Notes: a model not told the origin generated them from the sequence alone. Counted from the first letter of the stretch, positions 36,898 through 46,347 are shown. The stretch: DNA of 64,000 bases from Aquitalea aquatica (GCF_013911085.1 NZ_JACERN010000003.1:62001-126000), one strand, 5' to 3'. Translations and numbers: made by a program.

Positions 36898-39545
36898 TTG
36901 GCATTCACCAACGGGTTGGCTTGCTGAAAGGCATTGGCCATACAGCTTTTGCAAACGGTATTGGGAAAACGAGGAAACGGCAGATTCAGGCTATCCGGCC
37001 CGCTCCAGTCATGGCTGCCGCCCTTGAAACTGACGGTGCCGGGGGCGTGCAGCTCGATCTTGCCATCCTTGATTCGCACATATGCGCCACCGCTGGTCAG
37101 CAGGATTTCCTTCTTGCCATTGAATTGCTGCTTGCCCTTGGCCGAGGTAATGGTCAGGTCCTTGTCCGCGGTCAGTTCCATCGCATCACTCTGCGCCTGC
37201 ACCTGCACCTTGCCCTTCGCGGCAATCAGCTTCAGCGCGATCTGGTCTTTCACCCCCGCCACAAACAGGCTGATGTGCTGGCCGACGTTGTGCAGCCAAC
37301 GGCGGCCGGTGGTGTGGTTGCTGTCGCGCTGGGCGATGAGGTTGAGGTTGCTGCCGGCAGAGATTGTCTGGCTTTGTTCAGTGAGGCTCGCGATGCCGGC
37401 CGGGGCGGACAGGATGAGTAGCGGCTGTTGGCCGGCCTGGTCTTTTGCCGTTTTGCCGTCCTTGTCGGTATTGCTGCCGGCTTCCCAGGCTTTGACGGCG
37501 GCGGCGTGGTGTTGCAGGTGGCCGCTGTCTTTCTTGCCGTCTTTGCTGTTGTCCGGTTTGATGCCGTCCGGCCCGGTTTCCATGGTGTCGGCCAGTTGGC
37601 CGGTAGCGACTTCGGCCAGGCTCTGGCTGAGGCTGAGGGCGGCGTCGAGCTGGCTTTGTGCATGCTCGCGCGCCAGCTGTTTGCCGCCAGCTCCGTTTTG
37701 CGCTTCGGTGCTGATGAGCAGGCCGTGGCCGGCACGGATGGCGCCGTGCTGGTCGGTGCGCAGTTCGAAGCCTTCACCGCGCGGCTGGGCTTTGCCATTG
37801 CTGCGCGGGTGGGTGAGGAAGCCCTGGTTGAGCTGGGTTTTGCCGGGCTCGGAACTGAGCTTTGCCCGTACTTCGCCGGGGGTATCGTCGAACAGCAGCT
37901 CGTTGTACTGGCCGCCCTGGTGTTCTTTGGATTTGATGCCGGACAGGGTCTTGTTGGCTGGTAGTGCACCCGCGCCACTGAAAGCCGGGGTGGCGTGGCT
38001 GCCGTTGTACAGCACGCCGACGATGACCGGGCGGTCGATATCGCCTTCAATAAAGTCGATCAGCACTTCCTGGCCAATGCGCGGGATGAACTGGTGGCCC
38101 CAGCCTGCACCGGCGCTGGGCATGGCCACGCGCAGCCAGCAGGAGGAGCTGTCGTCCAGATTGGCGCCGATGCTCGGGTGTTCGTCCGGCCGCTGCCAGT
38201 GGAACTGCACCTTGATGCGCCCCAGTTCGTCGGTATGCACTTCTTCGCCAGCCGGGCCGACCACGGTGGCGGTCTGTACCCCTTTAGATGTCGGCTTGGC
38301 CTGGCTGCTGTGGGCGTAGGCCGGAGTCAGCGGGATGCCACGGCGCTGGGCGGTAATCTGGGTCTGGAAGGGGCTGCTGTTCTGGCTATCAGTTGATGTG
38401 GTGTCAGCACCGTTTGCCAATAAATTACGCAGGCTGCTGGCCAGATCGCCCGGCAGATTGTTGTTGGCGCGGAAGGTCTGGCCGGTGACGACAAATTCGC
38501 GCTGTTCGCTGCTGTCGGCTTCGTGTGCCGGGTGCTCGTCCAGGCGGAACCACTGGCCGGCTTGCAGGCTGCGTACCGAACCGCTGCCGCTAAACTGCTT
38601 GGCCTGCACATCGTGCGCCTGCTGGCGCAACTGGGCGTACTGGCTCAGCTGCTCGGCATCACTGGCGTAGTACAGCGACTGCGGGTCGTAATCCTGCAGC
38701 GTGGATTGCAAGGCATCGCCACTGCGGCCTTGCTGGATGCGGGTCTGGTCGCCGGTGTGCTGGGTGCTCACCGGCTGGTAGTCGAAACTGGCCAGTGCCA
38801 CATTGCCGGACACTACCTGCCGCGCCGCCGACCAATCCGTCAGGCCGTCTTCTTCCTCGGTGGCATCGCTGCGATGGAAACGCACCCGCTCGCTGGCGGC
38901 CGGCGGCAGGCTGAAGGCGTCGTCGAATACCACCAGCTTGACCTGCGGATGCTCGCCATCGACATGCTCGAAACGCCAGGCATAACCCTCTTCGTGCAGC
39001 AGCCGCACGATGAAATCGAAATCGCTCTCGCGATACTGCAGACAGTAACTGCGCGGGCTGGCCGTGGCGGTGTGGAATTCCAGCGTCTGCACCTGGGCAA
39101 ACACCGGGTTGTTGGCCTGATGCTCAGCCAGAATCTGCTTGACGATGTCGGGGACGGATAGGTCCTGAAACACCCGCGAGGTACGGCGCAGGCGCAGCAG
39201 GGCAAACGGCGGTTCGATAGTCAGGCCATACTTGGCAAAACCGCCATCACTACCCAGCAACTCGGCGCGCGACACCACGCCACAGCGCACTACCTCGCTG
39301 CCGTCGGCATCCAGCACGCCGAGACGGGCCGCTACTCCGAGCAGCGATTTGAGCTCGATATTGCCATCCGGCGACAGACAGCTCAGCTGATAACGATAGG
39401 CTTCCGATACGCCCTCGCTGCCGTCCAGGGTGTGCGGCAGCAGCTGCTCGGCGGCGATCTGCCCACCATCCAGCTGCAGGGTAAGCAGGCGCTGGTGCTG
39501 GGAAAAGGCGGCGGCGAAGCTGGCGAGCAGGGTGGAAAAGTCCAT
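36894..39545 (-). CDS. tssI: T6SS spike protein VgrG
   Basis: 883 residues. The gp27-like base covers about 1-400 (RRTSRVFQDLSVPDIVKQIL, YCLQYRESDFDFIVRLLHEEGYAW). The gp5-like OB fold follows (VHTDELGRIKVQFHWQRPDE, SCWLRVAMPSAGAGWGHQFIPRIGQEV), then FDDTPGEVRAKLSSEPGKTQLNQGFL and a DUF2345 region (about 640-800). The last 60 residues after GTVSFKGGSHDW end in NTVCKSCMANAFQQANPLVNAK, a likely docking tail for the adaptor. No fused catalytic domain. First gene of the block, preceded by a possible promoter and two palindromes. Confidence 0.96.
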   Translation of the reverse strand: MDFSTLLASFAAAFSQHQRLLTLQLDGGQIAAEQLLPHTLDGSEGVSEAYRYQLSCLSPDGNIELKSLLGVAARLGVLDADGSEVVRCGVVSRAELLGSDGGFAKYGLTIEPPFALLRLRRTSRVFQDLSVPDIVKQILAEHQANNPVFAQVQTLEFHTATASPRSYCLQYRESDFDFIVRLLHEEGYAWRFEHVDGEHPQVKLVVFDDAFSLPPAASERVRFHRSDATEEEDGLTDWSAARQVVSGNVALASFDYQPVSTQHTGDQTRIQQGRSGDALQSTLQDYDPQSLYYASDAEQLSQYAQLRQQAHDVQAKQFSGSGSVRSLQAGQWFRLDEHPAHEADSSEQREFVVTGQTFRANNNLPGDLASSLRNLLANGADTTSTDSQNSSPFQTQITAQRRGIPLTPAYAHSSQAKPTSKGVQTATVVGPAGEEVHTDELGRIKVQFHWQRPDEHPSIGANLDDSSSCWLRVAMPSAGAGWGHQFIPRIGQEVLIDFIEGDIDRPVIVGVLYNGSHATPAFSGAGALPANKTLSGIKSKEHQGGQYNELLFDDTPGEVRAKLSSEPGKTQLNQGFLTHPRSNGKAQPRGEGFELRTDQHGAIRAGHGLLISTEAQNGAGGKQLAREHAQSQLDAALSLSQSLAEVATGQLADTMETGPDGIKPDNSKDGKKDSGHLQHHAAAVKAWEAGSNTDKDGKTAKDQAGQQPLLILSAPAGIASLTEQSQTISAGSNLNLIAQRDSNHTTGRRWLHNVGQHISLFVAGVKDQIALKLIAAKGKVQVQAQSDAMELTADKDLTITSAKGKQQFNGKKEILLTSGGAYVRIKDGKIELHAPGTVSFKGGSHDWSGPDSLNLPFPRFPNTVCKSCMANAFQQANPLVNAK

Positions 39546-39554
39546 GGCGTCTCA

Positions 39555-39628
39555 TCACGTCTGCTGACGTGAATCTTCACATTCTGTTGAAAGTTCAACA
39601 GTTTATGCGCCTAACATGCGCCGGACAA
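39555..39628 (-). promoter_or_regulatory. Candidate vgrG promoter with two palindromes
   Basis: On the minus strand TTGTCC (39628-39623), 17 bases and TAAACT (39605-39600) form a plausible sigma-70 promoter (four of six in each box). Immediately downstream, overlapping the -10 by two bases, is CTGTTGAA-AG-TTCAACAG (39584-39601), a perfect 8-bp-arm palindrome. Nearer the start codon is TCACGTC-TGCT-GACGTGA (39555-39572), which could pair in the mRNA close to the ribosome-binding site. The first looks like an operator, the second like an operator or a hairpin. Confidence 0.45.
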
Positions 39629-39755
39629 GGTGGAATGGCATGAATGCGTAGTTCTACTGAGTGCTACACATGGTTTTGTTGGTGACGAGGAGGCTGGGTG
39701 ATGCCTGCGGATGGTGGCTGGAGGATAGAGGTCTGGCGCTCATTCATGCTTAAAG

Positions 39756-39869
39756 AGCCGCTAACAAAAAACCGGCTGCTGCGTTGCGCCTCCTTGTCTT
39801 CCGGGCTCCTTGTACGGTCTTGGTCGGCGCGCCTTACAACAGGGACGCTACGCTATTTTGTTGGCCGCT
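39756..39869. repeat. MITE-like repeat, copy 1
   Basis: 114 bases bounded by imperfect terminal inverted repeats AGCCGCTAACAAAA (39756-39769) and TTTTGTTGGCCGCT (39856-39869). Inside are GCGTTGCGCC and, near the right end, the block CTACGCTATTTTGTT. The same ends and internal blocks recur at 53925-54032. No coding capacity. Flanking target duplications are not obvious. Confidence 0.65.
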
Positions 39870-39876
39870 ATAAATG

Positions 39877-39903
39877 AAAACGCCGTGGTAGGCCACGGCG
39901 TTG
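39877..39903 (-). terminator. Intrinsic terminator of sdaA
   Basis: AACGCCGTGG (39879-39888) pairs with CCACGGCGTT (39893-39902). On the minus strand the stem is followed by a TTTTC run, 24 bases past the sdaA stop. Confidence 0.8.
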
Positions 39904-39926
39904 TGTTTGTTGTTGCTTGGCCCTGC

Positions 39927-41327
39927 TCAGCATTCCACCACGTTGACCGGTACTTCGATCACATTGATGGCCAGCCCGCCACGGGCGGTTTCCTTGTACT
40001 TGGTGCTCATGTCGCGCCCGGTGTCGCGCATGGTCTTGATGACACGATCCAGCGACACGCAGTGCTGGCCGTCGCCGCGTAGCGCCATGCGGGCGGCGTT
40101 GATGGCCTTGATCGAGGCCATGGCATTGCGTTCGATGCAGGGGACTTGCACCAGGCCGCCCACCGGGTCGCAGGTCAGGCCCAGGTTATGCTCCATGCCG
40201 ATTTCCGCCGCGTTTTCCACCTGTTCCGGCGTGCCGCCCATGACTTCGGCCAGTGCACCGGCGGCCATGGAGCAGGCCGAGCCCACTTCGCCCTGGCAGC
40301 CGACTTCCGCGCCAGAGATGGAAGCATTGAGCTTGAACAAGATGCCGATGGCGCCGGCGGTCAGCAGGTAGCGCACGATGCCGTCTTCGCTGGCGCCCGG
40401 GACAAAGCGTGAATAATAGTGCATGACTGCCGGGATGATGCCGGCGGCGCCGTTGGTGGGGGCGGTGACGACGCGGCCACCGGCGGCGTTTTCCTCATTC
40501 ACGGCCAGCGCATACAGATTGACCCAGTCCATCACGGTGAGCGGGTCGCGCAGAGCGGCTTCCGGTGCGGCCAGCAGCTTCTGGTACATGTCAGCGGCGC
40601 GGCGTTTTACCTTCATGCCGCCGGGCAGAATGCCTTCGCGCTGGCAGCCGCGTTTGACGCAGGCCTGCATCACGCCCCAGATGGTGAGCAGGTCGCGACG
40701 GACTTCTTCCTCGCTGCGCCAGGCCAGTTCGTTTTCCAGCATGATCTGGCTGATGCTCTTGCCCTGTTCCTTGCACAGGGCCAACAGTTCGGCGGCGGTA
40801 TTGAAGGGGTGCTTGAGTTCGGTGACACCGGGTGGGGTGAAACCGGCTTCGATGGCGGCTTCATCTACTACAAAACCACCACCCACCGAGTAATAGGCGC
40901 GCTTGGACAGACTGTTGCCGGCGTCGTCGTAGGCTTCGAAAATCATGCCGTTGGGGTGGTAGGGCAGGGTCTTGCGCTTGTGCAGGATCAGGTCGTCACT
41001 CTCGTTGAAGGCGATGGCGTGTGTGCCCAGCAGGTTCAGCTGCTTGTTGTTGCGGATTGCTACCAGCAGGTCTGGTACGGCGTCGGTATCCACCAGGTCG
41101 GGCAACTCGCCGGCGAGGCCCAGCAGTACGGCGGTATCCGAGCCGTGGCCCTTGCCGGTGGCACCCAGCGAGCCATACATCTCGCTACGTACGCGACTGG
41201 TGGCTGCTAGCAGGCCGTCTTTTTCCAGCCGGGCAACAAACTGGCGGGCGGCGCGCATGGGGCCGACGGTGTGCGAGCTGGACGGGCCGATGCCAATCTT
41301 GAACAGGTCGAAAACGCTGATAGCCAT
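39927..41327 (-). CDS. sdaA: L-serine ammonia-lyase (iron-sulfur type)
   Basis: 466 residues, single-chain type. The N-terminal domain starts [24 protein letters not shown]. The C-terminal catalytic domain has the cysteines that hold the [4Fe-4S] cluster and the signature regions [40 protein letters not shown] and [10 protein letters not shown]. It deaminates L-serine to pyruvate and ammonia. Its mRNA leader carries a tandem glycine riboswitch, so it is probably induced when glycine (interconvertible with serine through GlyA) is abundant. Confidence 0.96.
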   Translation of the reverse strand: MAISVFDLFKIGIGPSSSHTVGPMRAARQFVARLEKDGLLAATSRVRSEMYGSLGATGKGHGSDTAVLLGLAGELPDLVDTDAVPDLLVAIRNNKQLNLLGTHAIAFNESDDLILHKRKTLPYHPNGMIFEAYDDAGNSLSKRAYYSVGGGFVVDEAAIEAGFTPPGVTELKHPFNTAAELLALCKEQGKSISQIMLENELAWRSEEEVRRDLLTIWGVMQACVKRGCQREGILPGGMKVKRRAADMYQKLLAAPEAALRDPLTVMDWVNLYALAVNEENAAGGRVVTAPTNGAAGIIPAVMHYYSRFVPGASEDGIVRYLLTAGAIGILFKLNASISGAEVGCQGEVGSACSMAAGALAEVMGGTPEQVENAAEIGMEHNLGLTCDPVGGLVQVPCIERNAMASIKAINAARMALRGDGQHCVSLDRVIKTMRDTGRDMSTKYKETARGGLAINVIEVPVNVVEC

Positions 41328-41644
41328 ATTGCTCTCTTGTCTGCTGCGGGCAGGCCGTCTGGTGGCTCTGCCGGTGTTTCGGATGCGGGCCGCTTGTTAT
41401 TTGAAAGGACCCGTTGATGTGTGTGTCAGCCTGTCATGTTTTGTGTGCGTGGACTGTTCTGCTTCCGGCCATCAGGCGTCGTGAAGCGTCCGGTCCGCTG
41501 CTTGTCCACGGCGGGACATGCCGTGGTTCGGGACTGCTCATGGCGGCTGGCGCAGGGATGGCAGGCAGGAGGGGCGAGGGAAGGGCAGGCTTCATCGCTC
41601 GCAAACCGGGCAGGCCGACGCATGCTGACATGAATGCAGTCACT
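41328..41644 (-). other. sdaA leader between riboswitch and start codon
   Basis: 317 bases of transcribed leader. It holds a stem CCACGGC / GCCGTGG (41506-41526) without a T-run, and GAGAG just before the sdaA ATG. A 69-codon frame (41434-41643) opens just after the aptamer but lacks a convincing ribosome-binding site and any family resemblance. Where the riboswitch acts (termination or initiation) cannot be decided from this stretch. Confidence 0.5.
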
Positions 41645-42028
41645 GCCCCCTCTGTCCTTTTGCCTGAGAGATTGCGACAGCGTGGGCTGTCTCAGGCTGC
41701 TGACAAAGTAATTTGATAGGATTGCGCAGGACCGGGCAAAGCCGGGCCTGCCGGCTTACCGATTGATTCCGCAGCCTTCCTATCTATTCCCCTTTCCCCC
41801 CGCCCTTGCCCTCACTATTGAAGAAGGGAACCTCGCTTTCTTTTCAGAAAGCGCGAGGGGTTTGTCAACAATCTTCGACAACGTGTGCTGTCTTTTCCTT
41901 CGGCGAGGCCGGGCGCGATGGCACGGTCCTTCTCTCCAGAGAGCCAGACGACGGCGCGGTTCTTTTGCCTGAGAGTTTCTGGGGCGATACCCCTTCGGCG
42001 TCACCGCAAAGGTGATCTCTCCCGCGCC
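41645..42028 (-). promoter_or_regulatory. Tandem glycine riboswitch with an expanded second aptamer
   Basis: On the minus strand two glycine aptamers are arranged head to tail. Aptamer I (42028-41953) has P1 GGCGCGG / CCGCGCC, the GCCGAAGGGG core and ACTCTCAGGCAAAAG. Aptamer II (about 41946-41645) has GGAGAGAAGGACC, CGCCGAAGG and ATCTCTCAGGCAAAAGGACA. Its P3 stem GACAGC (41892-41887) / GCTGTC (41681-41676) encloses about 205 bases where a few tens are usual; the insert includes a strong hairpin CCTCGC ... GCGAGG (41831-41858). It lies 318 bases before sdaA on the same strand. Confidence 0.9.
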
Positions 42029-42128
42029 ATCCAGTACGGCTGGCTGGCACTGTAGATAAGCTGCCCAAGCCTGTCAACGCCAATATTGGCGCGTGTTTCA
42101 ATGTGCAGTTGCAGCATGCTGCGGGCAA

Positions 42129-42160
42129 TAAAAAAAGCCGCCTGCAAGGGCAGGGCGGCT
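42129..42160 (-). terminator. Intrinsic terminator of the SDR gene
   Basis: On the minus strand AGCCGCC (42160-42154) pairs with GGCGGCT (42142-42136), followed by seven or more T (42136-42129). Confidence 0.85.
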
Positions 42161-42179
42161 AAGGCGGGGCAAGTGTGAA

Positions 42180-42821
42180 TCAGTGGGCAACAGTAAAACG
42201 CTGGCGGCTATGGCGCGGCGTTTCCACTTCGTCGGCGATGGCTACGGCGAGATCGGCCACGCTGATGCCGGAAGGTGCTTCACCATCCATCAGCAGTTCC
42301 TCACCACCCAAGCGGTACTGACCGCTGCGCTCGCCCGGAGCCAGCAGGGCCGGCGGCGACAGGAATACCCAGTCCAGCGCGGTTTCGCTGCGCAGGCTGT
42401 TGAGTGCCTGGCGTGCGCCTTCGGCCCCTTCCTTGTATTCGGCCGGGAAGTGCGGGGTGTCGATCAGTTGCAGGCCTGGTGCCACGAACAGGCTGCCGGC
42501 ACCGCCCACTTCCAGAAAGCGTGTCACTCCGGCCTGCTTCACCCCGGCGACGATGGCGTCGTGGCCCTGGATGAACAGGGTGCGAATGTCGCTCTTGTCC
42601 CAGCCGGGGTTGAAGGCGCTGATTACCACGTCGTGGCCGGCGACGGCGCTGGCAATGGCGGCGGCGTCATAGGCATTGGCCTTGATGGCCTGCAGCTGTG
42701 CATGTTGTGGCAGGCGTTCCGGACGGCTGACGATGGCGGTCACTTGATGCTGGCGAGCCAGCAGTTCTTGCAGAATGGCCGAGCCAACAAAACCGGTAGC
42801 GCCGATCAGTGCGATTTTCAT
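42180..42821 (-). CDS. NAD(P)-dependent epimerase/reductase-like SDR
   Basis: 213 residues, atypical SDR of the NmrA/YwnB-like group. The dinucleotide motif is GATGFVG (8-14) near the N-terminus. It continues with VISRPERLPQHAQLQAIKANAYD and FLEVGGAGSLFVAPGLQLIDTPHFPAEYKEGA. The substrate is unknown; such proteins often act as redox sensors or quinone/flavin reductases. Divergent from a LysR regulator 102 bases away, the classic arrangement for a regulator and its target. Followed by a strong terminator, so monocistronic. Confidence 0.9.
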   Translation of the reverse strand: MKIALIGATGFVGSAILQELLARQHQVTAIVSRPERLPQHAQLQAIKANAYDAAAIASAVAGHDVVISAFNPGWDKSDIRTLFIQGHDAIVAGVKQAGVTRFLEVGGAGSLFVAPGLQLIDTPHFPAEYKEGAEGARQALNSLRSETALDWVFLSPPALLAPGERSGQYRLGGEELLMDGEAPSGISVADLAVAIADEVETPRHSRQRFTVAH

Positions 42822-42923
42822 CTTGCTTTCCTTTCGATAGTGGATGGCAGCAACTGTAATCGCTTGCGGATCTGTTGATAATCCGCCGATACTGGCATTA
42901 ATAAATTAGCTGGACTTAATAAT

Positions 42924-43829
42924 ATGGAAATATTGCGGCGCATGGCGGTGTTTGCCACCGTGGTGGAGCAGGGCTCGATGATTGCGGCCTCGCGTGAGTT
43001 GGGCATGACACCTTCGGCGGTGAGTCAGCACATCAGCAAACTGGAGGCCGAACATGGTGTGTCCTTACTGCACCGGACCACACGCAGCCTCACCCTCACC
43101 GAAGCCGGCAGCCTGTTCTATCAGGGCTGTGCCGACATGCTGGCTGCTGCGCGTCTGGCCGAGCAACGCCTGAGCGAGCTGCGCGATGCGCCAGTGGGCG
43201 AATTGCGGCTGGCGGCCCCCACCGGCTTTGCCGGCCCCATGCTGACCGAGGCGCTGGCGCCGCTGCTGGCGGCGCACCCGCGGCTCAGCCTGAAGCTGTT
43301 TTTCCATGATGAGATGATTGATCTGGTGCAGCACCGCATCGATCTGGCCTTGCGCGCGGGCGACTTGAAAGATTCCAGCCTGGTGGCCCGTCATCTGGCC
43401 GACTGGGATAGCGTGCTGTGCGCTGCACCGGCCTATCTGGCCCGCCATGCGCCGATTACCCAGCCACAGCAGCTGACCGAGCACCAATGGGTGATGCTGG
43501 ATCACGAACGCAGCCAGAGCTGGCTGAGCATGGAAAATGCCGAAGGGGTGGTAGTACGGCCCGAGGTGAGGGTTCGGGTCAGCAGCAATAATATCCTGGC
43601 GGCGCGGCAGTTTGTGCTGGCCGGAATGGGCTTGTCTATCCAGCCGGAGCCGGAAATCAGGCAGGAGCTGGCCGATGGCCGCTTGCTGCGCATCCTGCCC
43701 GAGTGGCGCTTGCCGGCGCTGGGCATTTACGTGGTGACACCCAGGCGCGACGCGCAGCCGGCCAAGGTGCGTTATGCCATCGACGCGCTACGTCAGCGTA
43801 TGCAACAGCGCACCCCCGTGGCGGCGTGA
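42924..43829 (+). CDS. LysR-family regulator divergent from the SDR gene
   Basis: 301 residues. N-terminal HTH: MAVFATVVEQGSMIAASRELGMTPSAVSQHISKLE; effector domain of the type-2 PBP fold. CrgA/AaeR-like subgroup. The 102-base divergent region is AT-rich close to the start (TTAATAAATTAGCTGGACTTAATAAT split across 42897-42923) and probably contains both promoters and the LysR site. It is likely to control the SDR gene. Confidence 0.93.
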   Translation: MEILRRMAVFATVVEQGSMIAASRELGMTPSAVSQHISKLEAEHGVSLLHRTTRSLTLTEAGSLFYQGCADMLAAARLAEQRLSELRDAPVGELRLAAPTGFAGPMLTEALAPLLAAHPRLSLKLFFHDEMIDLVQHRIDLALRAGDLKDSSLVARHLADWDSVLCAAPAYLARHAPITQPQQLTEHQWVMLDHERSQSWLSMENAEGVVVRPEVRVRVSSNNILAARQFVLAGMGLSIQPEPEIRQELADGRLLRILPEWRLPALGIYVVTPRRDAQPAKVRYAIDALRQRMQQRTPVAA

Positions 43830-43869
43830 ATGGCCTGCATGATGGTCACGGCGGGTGCGTGCGGGCACG

Positions 43870-44976
43870 TTAGAGCTTGTTATGGCAAGGCTGCTGTTCC
43901 AGCTGGGTCAGTAGATCCATCACCTGATCAGATGCTTCTTCCATGCGTTGCAGCGCCTGTCTGGCCTTGGCGAAATCCTTGGCGTGGAAGGCGTTCAGTG
44001 CTTCCTTGCCGGCGTTGTGCACATTGGCATGCGGGGTTTCCAGCTGCATGAACTGGCTGTTTCCCTTACATTCCTGTGCGCCACGGCCTTCGTAATACCA
44101 CTTGCCCAGACGGCAATGCTGGTGTGAGGACACTTTGTCTGCTGCCAGGTCGTGGTAGCCGATGAAGGCCTTGTAGATGTCCAGCTTGAACACCACATGG
44201 TCGAGCTTGACCACCTCCATGAAGCTGGTATTGGTGCCCTGGGCGATGACCCGCGCCATTTGCTCGCTGACATCCACCATGCTGCGGATGGCGGCGGCGG
44301 TTTCCAGCCCGGTGTCGCGGTAGCCGGCCACTTGGCCGGCGGCTTCGGTAACTTGCAGCTTGGTGCTGAGCGAGGCGCTTTCCACGTCGGTGACCAGCGT
44401 GGAAATTTCATTGGTGGCATTGGCTGTGCGCTCGGCCAGCTTGCGCACTTCGTCGGCTACCACGGCAAAGCCACGGCCCTGCTCACCCGCACGGGCGGCT
44501 TCGATAGCGGCGTTCAGCGCCAGCAGATTGGTCTGTTCGGCGACATCCTTGATCAACTGCACAAACTGGCGGATCTGGCTGGTCTTGCTGTTGAGCGAAT
44601 CCATGGATTCGGCGGTTTTCTGCTGGGCCTGGGCAATTTCATCAAAGCTGTGTGCCAGCGTATCCACTGCGCCACGGGTGTGGTGCAGGGTGGTGACCGC
44701 ATCGGCCGCTGCGCCGAAATTGTTTTCCATCAGTGCCGCCAGTTCGGCGAAGGAACCACGAATGCTGGACAGGCTGATGCAGAAGTCGCCAAAGGGCTCG
44801 ACATAGCTCTGATTGCGCTGGGCCTGGCTCTGTTGTGCGCTGATTTGTGCTTCGGCCTGTTGGCGTGCCTGTTCGCTGTCCTGTAACTGCCGTTGGCTTT
44901 GTTGCAGCGCGCTTTCCAGTTCGGTCACCCGATCTTGCAGTTGCTGTATGCGTTTTTTGTTGCCTGATCCAAACAT
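43870..44976 (-). CDS. Soluble chemoreceptor with C-terminal CZB zinc domain
   Basis: 368 residues, no transmembrane segment. The N-terminus is a coiled coil ([32 protein letters not shown] split by charge). The MCP signalling tip is [37 protein letters not shown]. The C-terminal CZB domain has the zinc ligand pattern [25 protein letters not shown] and PHANVH. CZB chemoreceptors sense zinc, HOCl or related oxidants through the Zn-Cys pair. Probably in a cytoplasmic chemoreceptor array. Confidence 0.94.
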   Translation of the reverse strand: MFGSGNKKRIQQLQDRVTELESALQQSQRQLQDSEQARQQAEAQISAQQSQAQRNQSYVEPFGDFCISLSSIRGSFAELAALMENNFGAAADAVTTLHHTRGAVDTLAHSFDEIAQAQQKTAESMDSLNSKTSQIRQFVQLIKDVAEQTNLLALNAAIEAARAGEQGRGFAVVADEVRKLAERTANATNEISTLVTDVESASLSTKLQVTEAAGQVAGYRDTGLETAAAIRSMVDVSEQMARVIAQGTNTSFMEVVKLDHVVFKLDIYKAFIGYHDLAADKVSSHQHCRLGKWYYEGRGAQECKGNSQFMQLETPHANVHNAGKEALNAFHAKDFAKARQALQRMEEASDQVMDLLTQLEQQPCHNKL

Positions 44977-45355
44977 TCTTTGATGTCCCCCTGATAGCCA
45001 GCTTGTTCTATTTGAAGATCGGTTGATTCATTTTAAACACTTTACAGCTTTTTGCCTGCGCCTGGCAAAGGCAAAACGTTCACCACAAAACGGCACTGGC
45101 AGTAAATTGGCTTTTTCTTGCGAGTGGCTAGTGGTTTTTTAAATTCAATGATTTAAATGATAAGGACGGCGGGTGCTGGGGTCTTTGCGTCACATCAGAT
45201 GATTTTCATAAACACCTTGTCAGTTATCACTTGGTGGTACTCGGTCAATGGCTGATTTTTGATAAGTAATGCGTTTTTTCTTGCTTAGTTTTGCCAGGAC
45301 AGCTTGCTAGATTGGTGTGCATCAACAAAACCCACACCCATTACTGGAAAGCATG
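44977..45355. other. Divergent intergenic region before tauA
   Basis: 379 bases, noticeably AT-rich. On the plus strand TGGCAGTAAATTGGCT (45097-45112) has the GG-N10-GC spacing and nine of twelve conserved positions of a sigma-54 promoter (TGGCACG-N4-TTGCW). Further right are two TTTAAA boxes 15 bases apart (45139-45160). No clear sigma-70 promoter or terminator was found. A sigma-28-like site for the chemoreceptor has wrong spacing (see rejected). Confidence 0.35.
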
Positions 45356-46345
45356 ATGAACTACGCCAAACTGCCCCGTCTTAGCCTGATTGCTGCTTCG
45401 CTCACCCTGCTCAGCGGCTTCACCCTGGCTGCCGATACTGTCACCGTCGCCTACCAGACCGGCATCGACCCCACCAAGATTCCGCAAGCCGACGGTACTT
45501 ATGAAAAGGCCACCGGCAGCCAGATCAACTGGCGCAAGTTTGAAAGCGGCTCGGAAGTGATTGCCGCCGTGGCCTCCGGCGATGTGGTGATTGGCAATCT
45601 GGGCTCCAGCCCCTTGGCTGCGGCGGCCAGCCGTGGCCTGCCCATCGTGACCTTCCTGGTAGCCGATGAAATCGGTGATGCCGAAGCCCTGGTAGTGCGC
45701 AATGGCAGCAAGATCAGCAAGCCGCAAGACCTGATCGGCAAGAAAGTGGCCGTGCCCTATGTATCCACCACCCATTACAGCCTGCTGGCCTCGCTGAAGC
45801 ACTGGAAGGTCGATCCGACCAAGGTGAATGTGCTGAACCTGCGCCCGAGTGAAATTACCGCAGCCTGGCAGCGTGGTGATATTGATGCCGCCTATGTGTG
45901 GGACCCGGCACTGGGCAAGATCAAGGCCAGTGGCAAGGTGCTGACCAGTTCGGCGCAAGTGTCGAAGTGGGGTGCGCCGACTTACGATATCTGGATCGTG
46001 CGCAAGGATTTTGCCGCAGCGCACCCGGAATTCGTCAACAAATTTGCCAAGGTGTCGCTGGATGCCATTGCCGGCTACGTGGCCAATCCCAAGGCCTTTA
46101 TTGCCAACAAGGACAATATCGACAAGATAAGCCGCCTGACCGGTGCGGCCGCACCTGATGTGATTGCCGGCTTGCAGGGCAACCGCTTCCTCACCCAGCA
46201 AGAGCAGATTGCCCTGCTGCAAAAGCCCTTCGTGCAGGCCGTGGCCAATACGGCGGCCTTTTTGAAGTCGCAGGGCAAGGTGGACAGCCTGCAGCCTGAT
46301 TACACGCCTTATGTCAGCAACCAGTTTGTCAAAGCGGCGAAGTAA
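45356..46345 (+). CDS. tauA: Taurine ABC transporter, periplasmic binding protein
   Basis: 329 residues. Signal peptide [22 protein letters not shown]. The mature start [21 protein letters not shown], the [34 protein letters not shown] segment and [18 protein letters not shown] are typical of TauA. It captures taurine and other alkanesulfonates for TauBC. The second of two adjacent ATGs (45353, 45356) is chosen for its spacing to GGAAA. First gene of tauABCD. Confidence 0.95.
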   Translation: MNYAKLPRLSLIAASLTLLSGFTLAADTVTVAYQTGIDPTKIPQADGTYEKATGSQINWRKFESGSEVIAAVASGDVVIGNLGSSPLAAAASRGLPIVTFLVADEIGDAEALVVRNGSKISKPQDLIGKKVAVPYVSTTHYSLLASLKHWKVDPTKVNVLNLRPSEITAAWQRGDIDAAYVWDPALGKIKASGKVLTSSAQVSKWGAPTYDIWIVRKDFAAAHPEFVNKFAKVSLDAIAGYVANPKAFIANKDNIDKISRLTGAAAPDVIAGLQGNRFLTQQEQIALLQKPFVQAVANTAAFLKSQGKVDSLQPDYTPYVSNQFVKAAK

Positions 46346-46347
46346 TC

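Larger units (their letters stand above)
39546..39926. other. Intergenic region between vgrG and sdaA
   Basis: 381 bases. It contains the vgrG promoter/operator region (39555-39628), about 125 bases with nothing recognised, the MITE-like repeat (39756-39869) and the sdaA terminator (39877-39903). The short open frames here are not supported by ribosome-binding sites. Confidence 0.6.

Noticed and set aside
41434-41643. 69-codon frame in the sdaA leader directly after the riboswitch
   Set aside because: No convincing ribosome-binding site and a composition typical of out-of-frame GC-rich DNA (many Pro, Ala and Ser); more likely untranslated leader.
45021-45053. Sigma-28-like site (TAAAGTGT ... 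ACCGATCT, minus strand) upstream of the CZB chemoreceptor
   Set aside because: The spacer is 13 bases where 11 is required, and the -10 is weak. Chemoreceptors are often FliA-dependent, so it was tempting.
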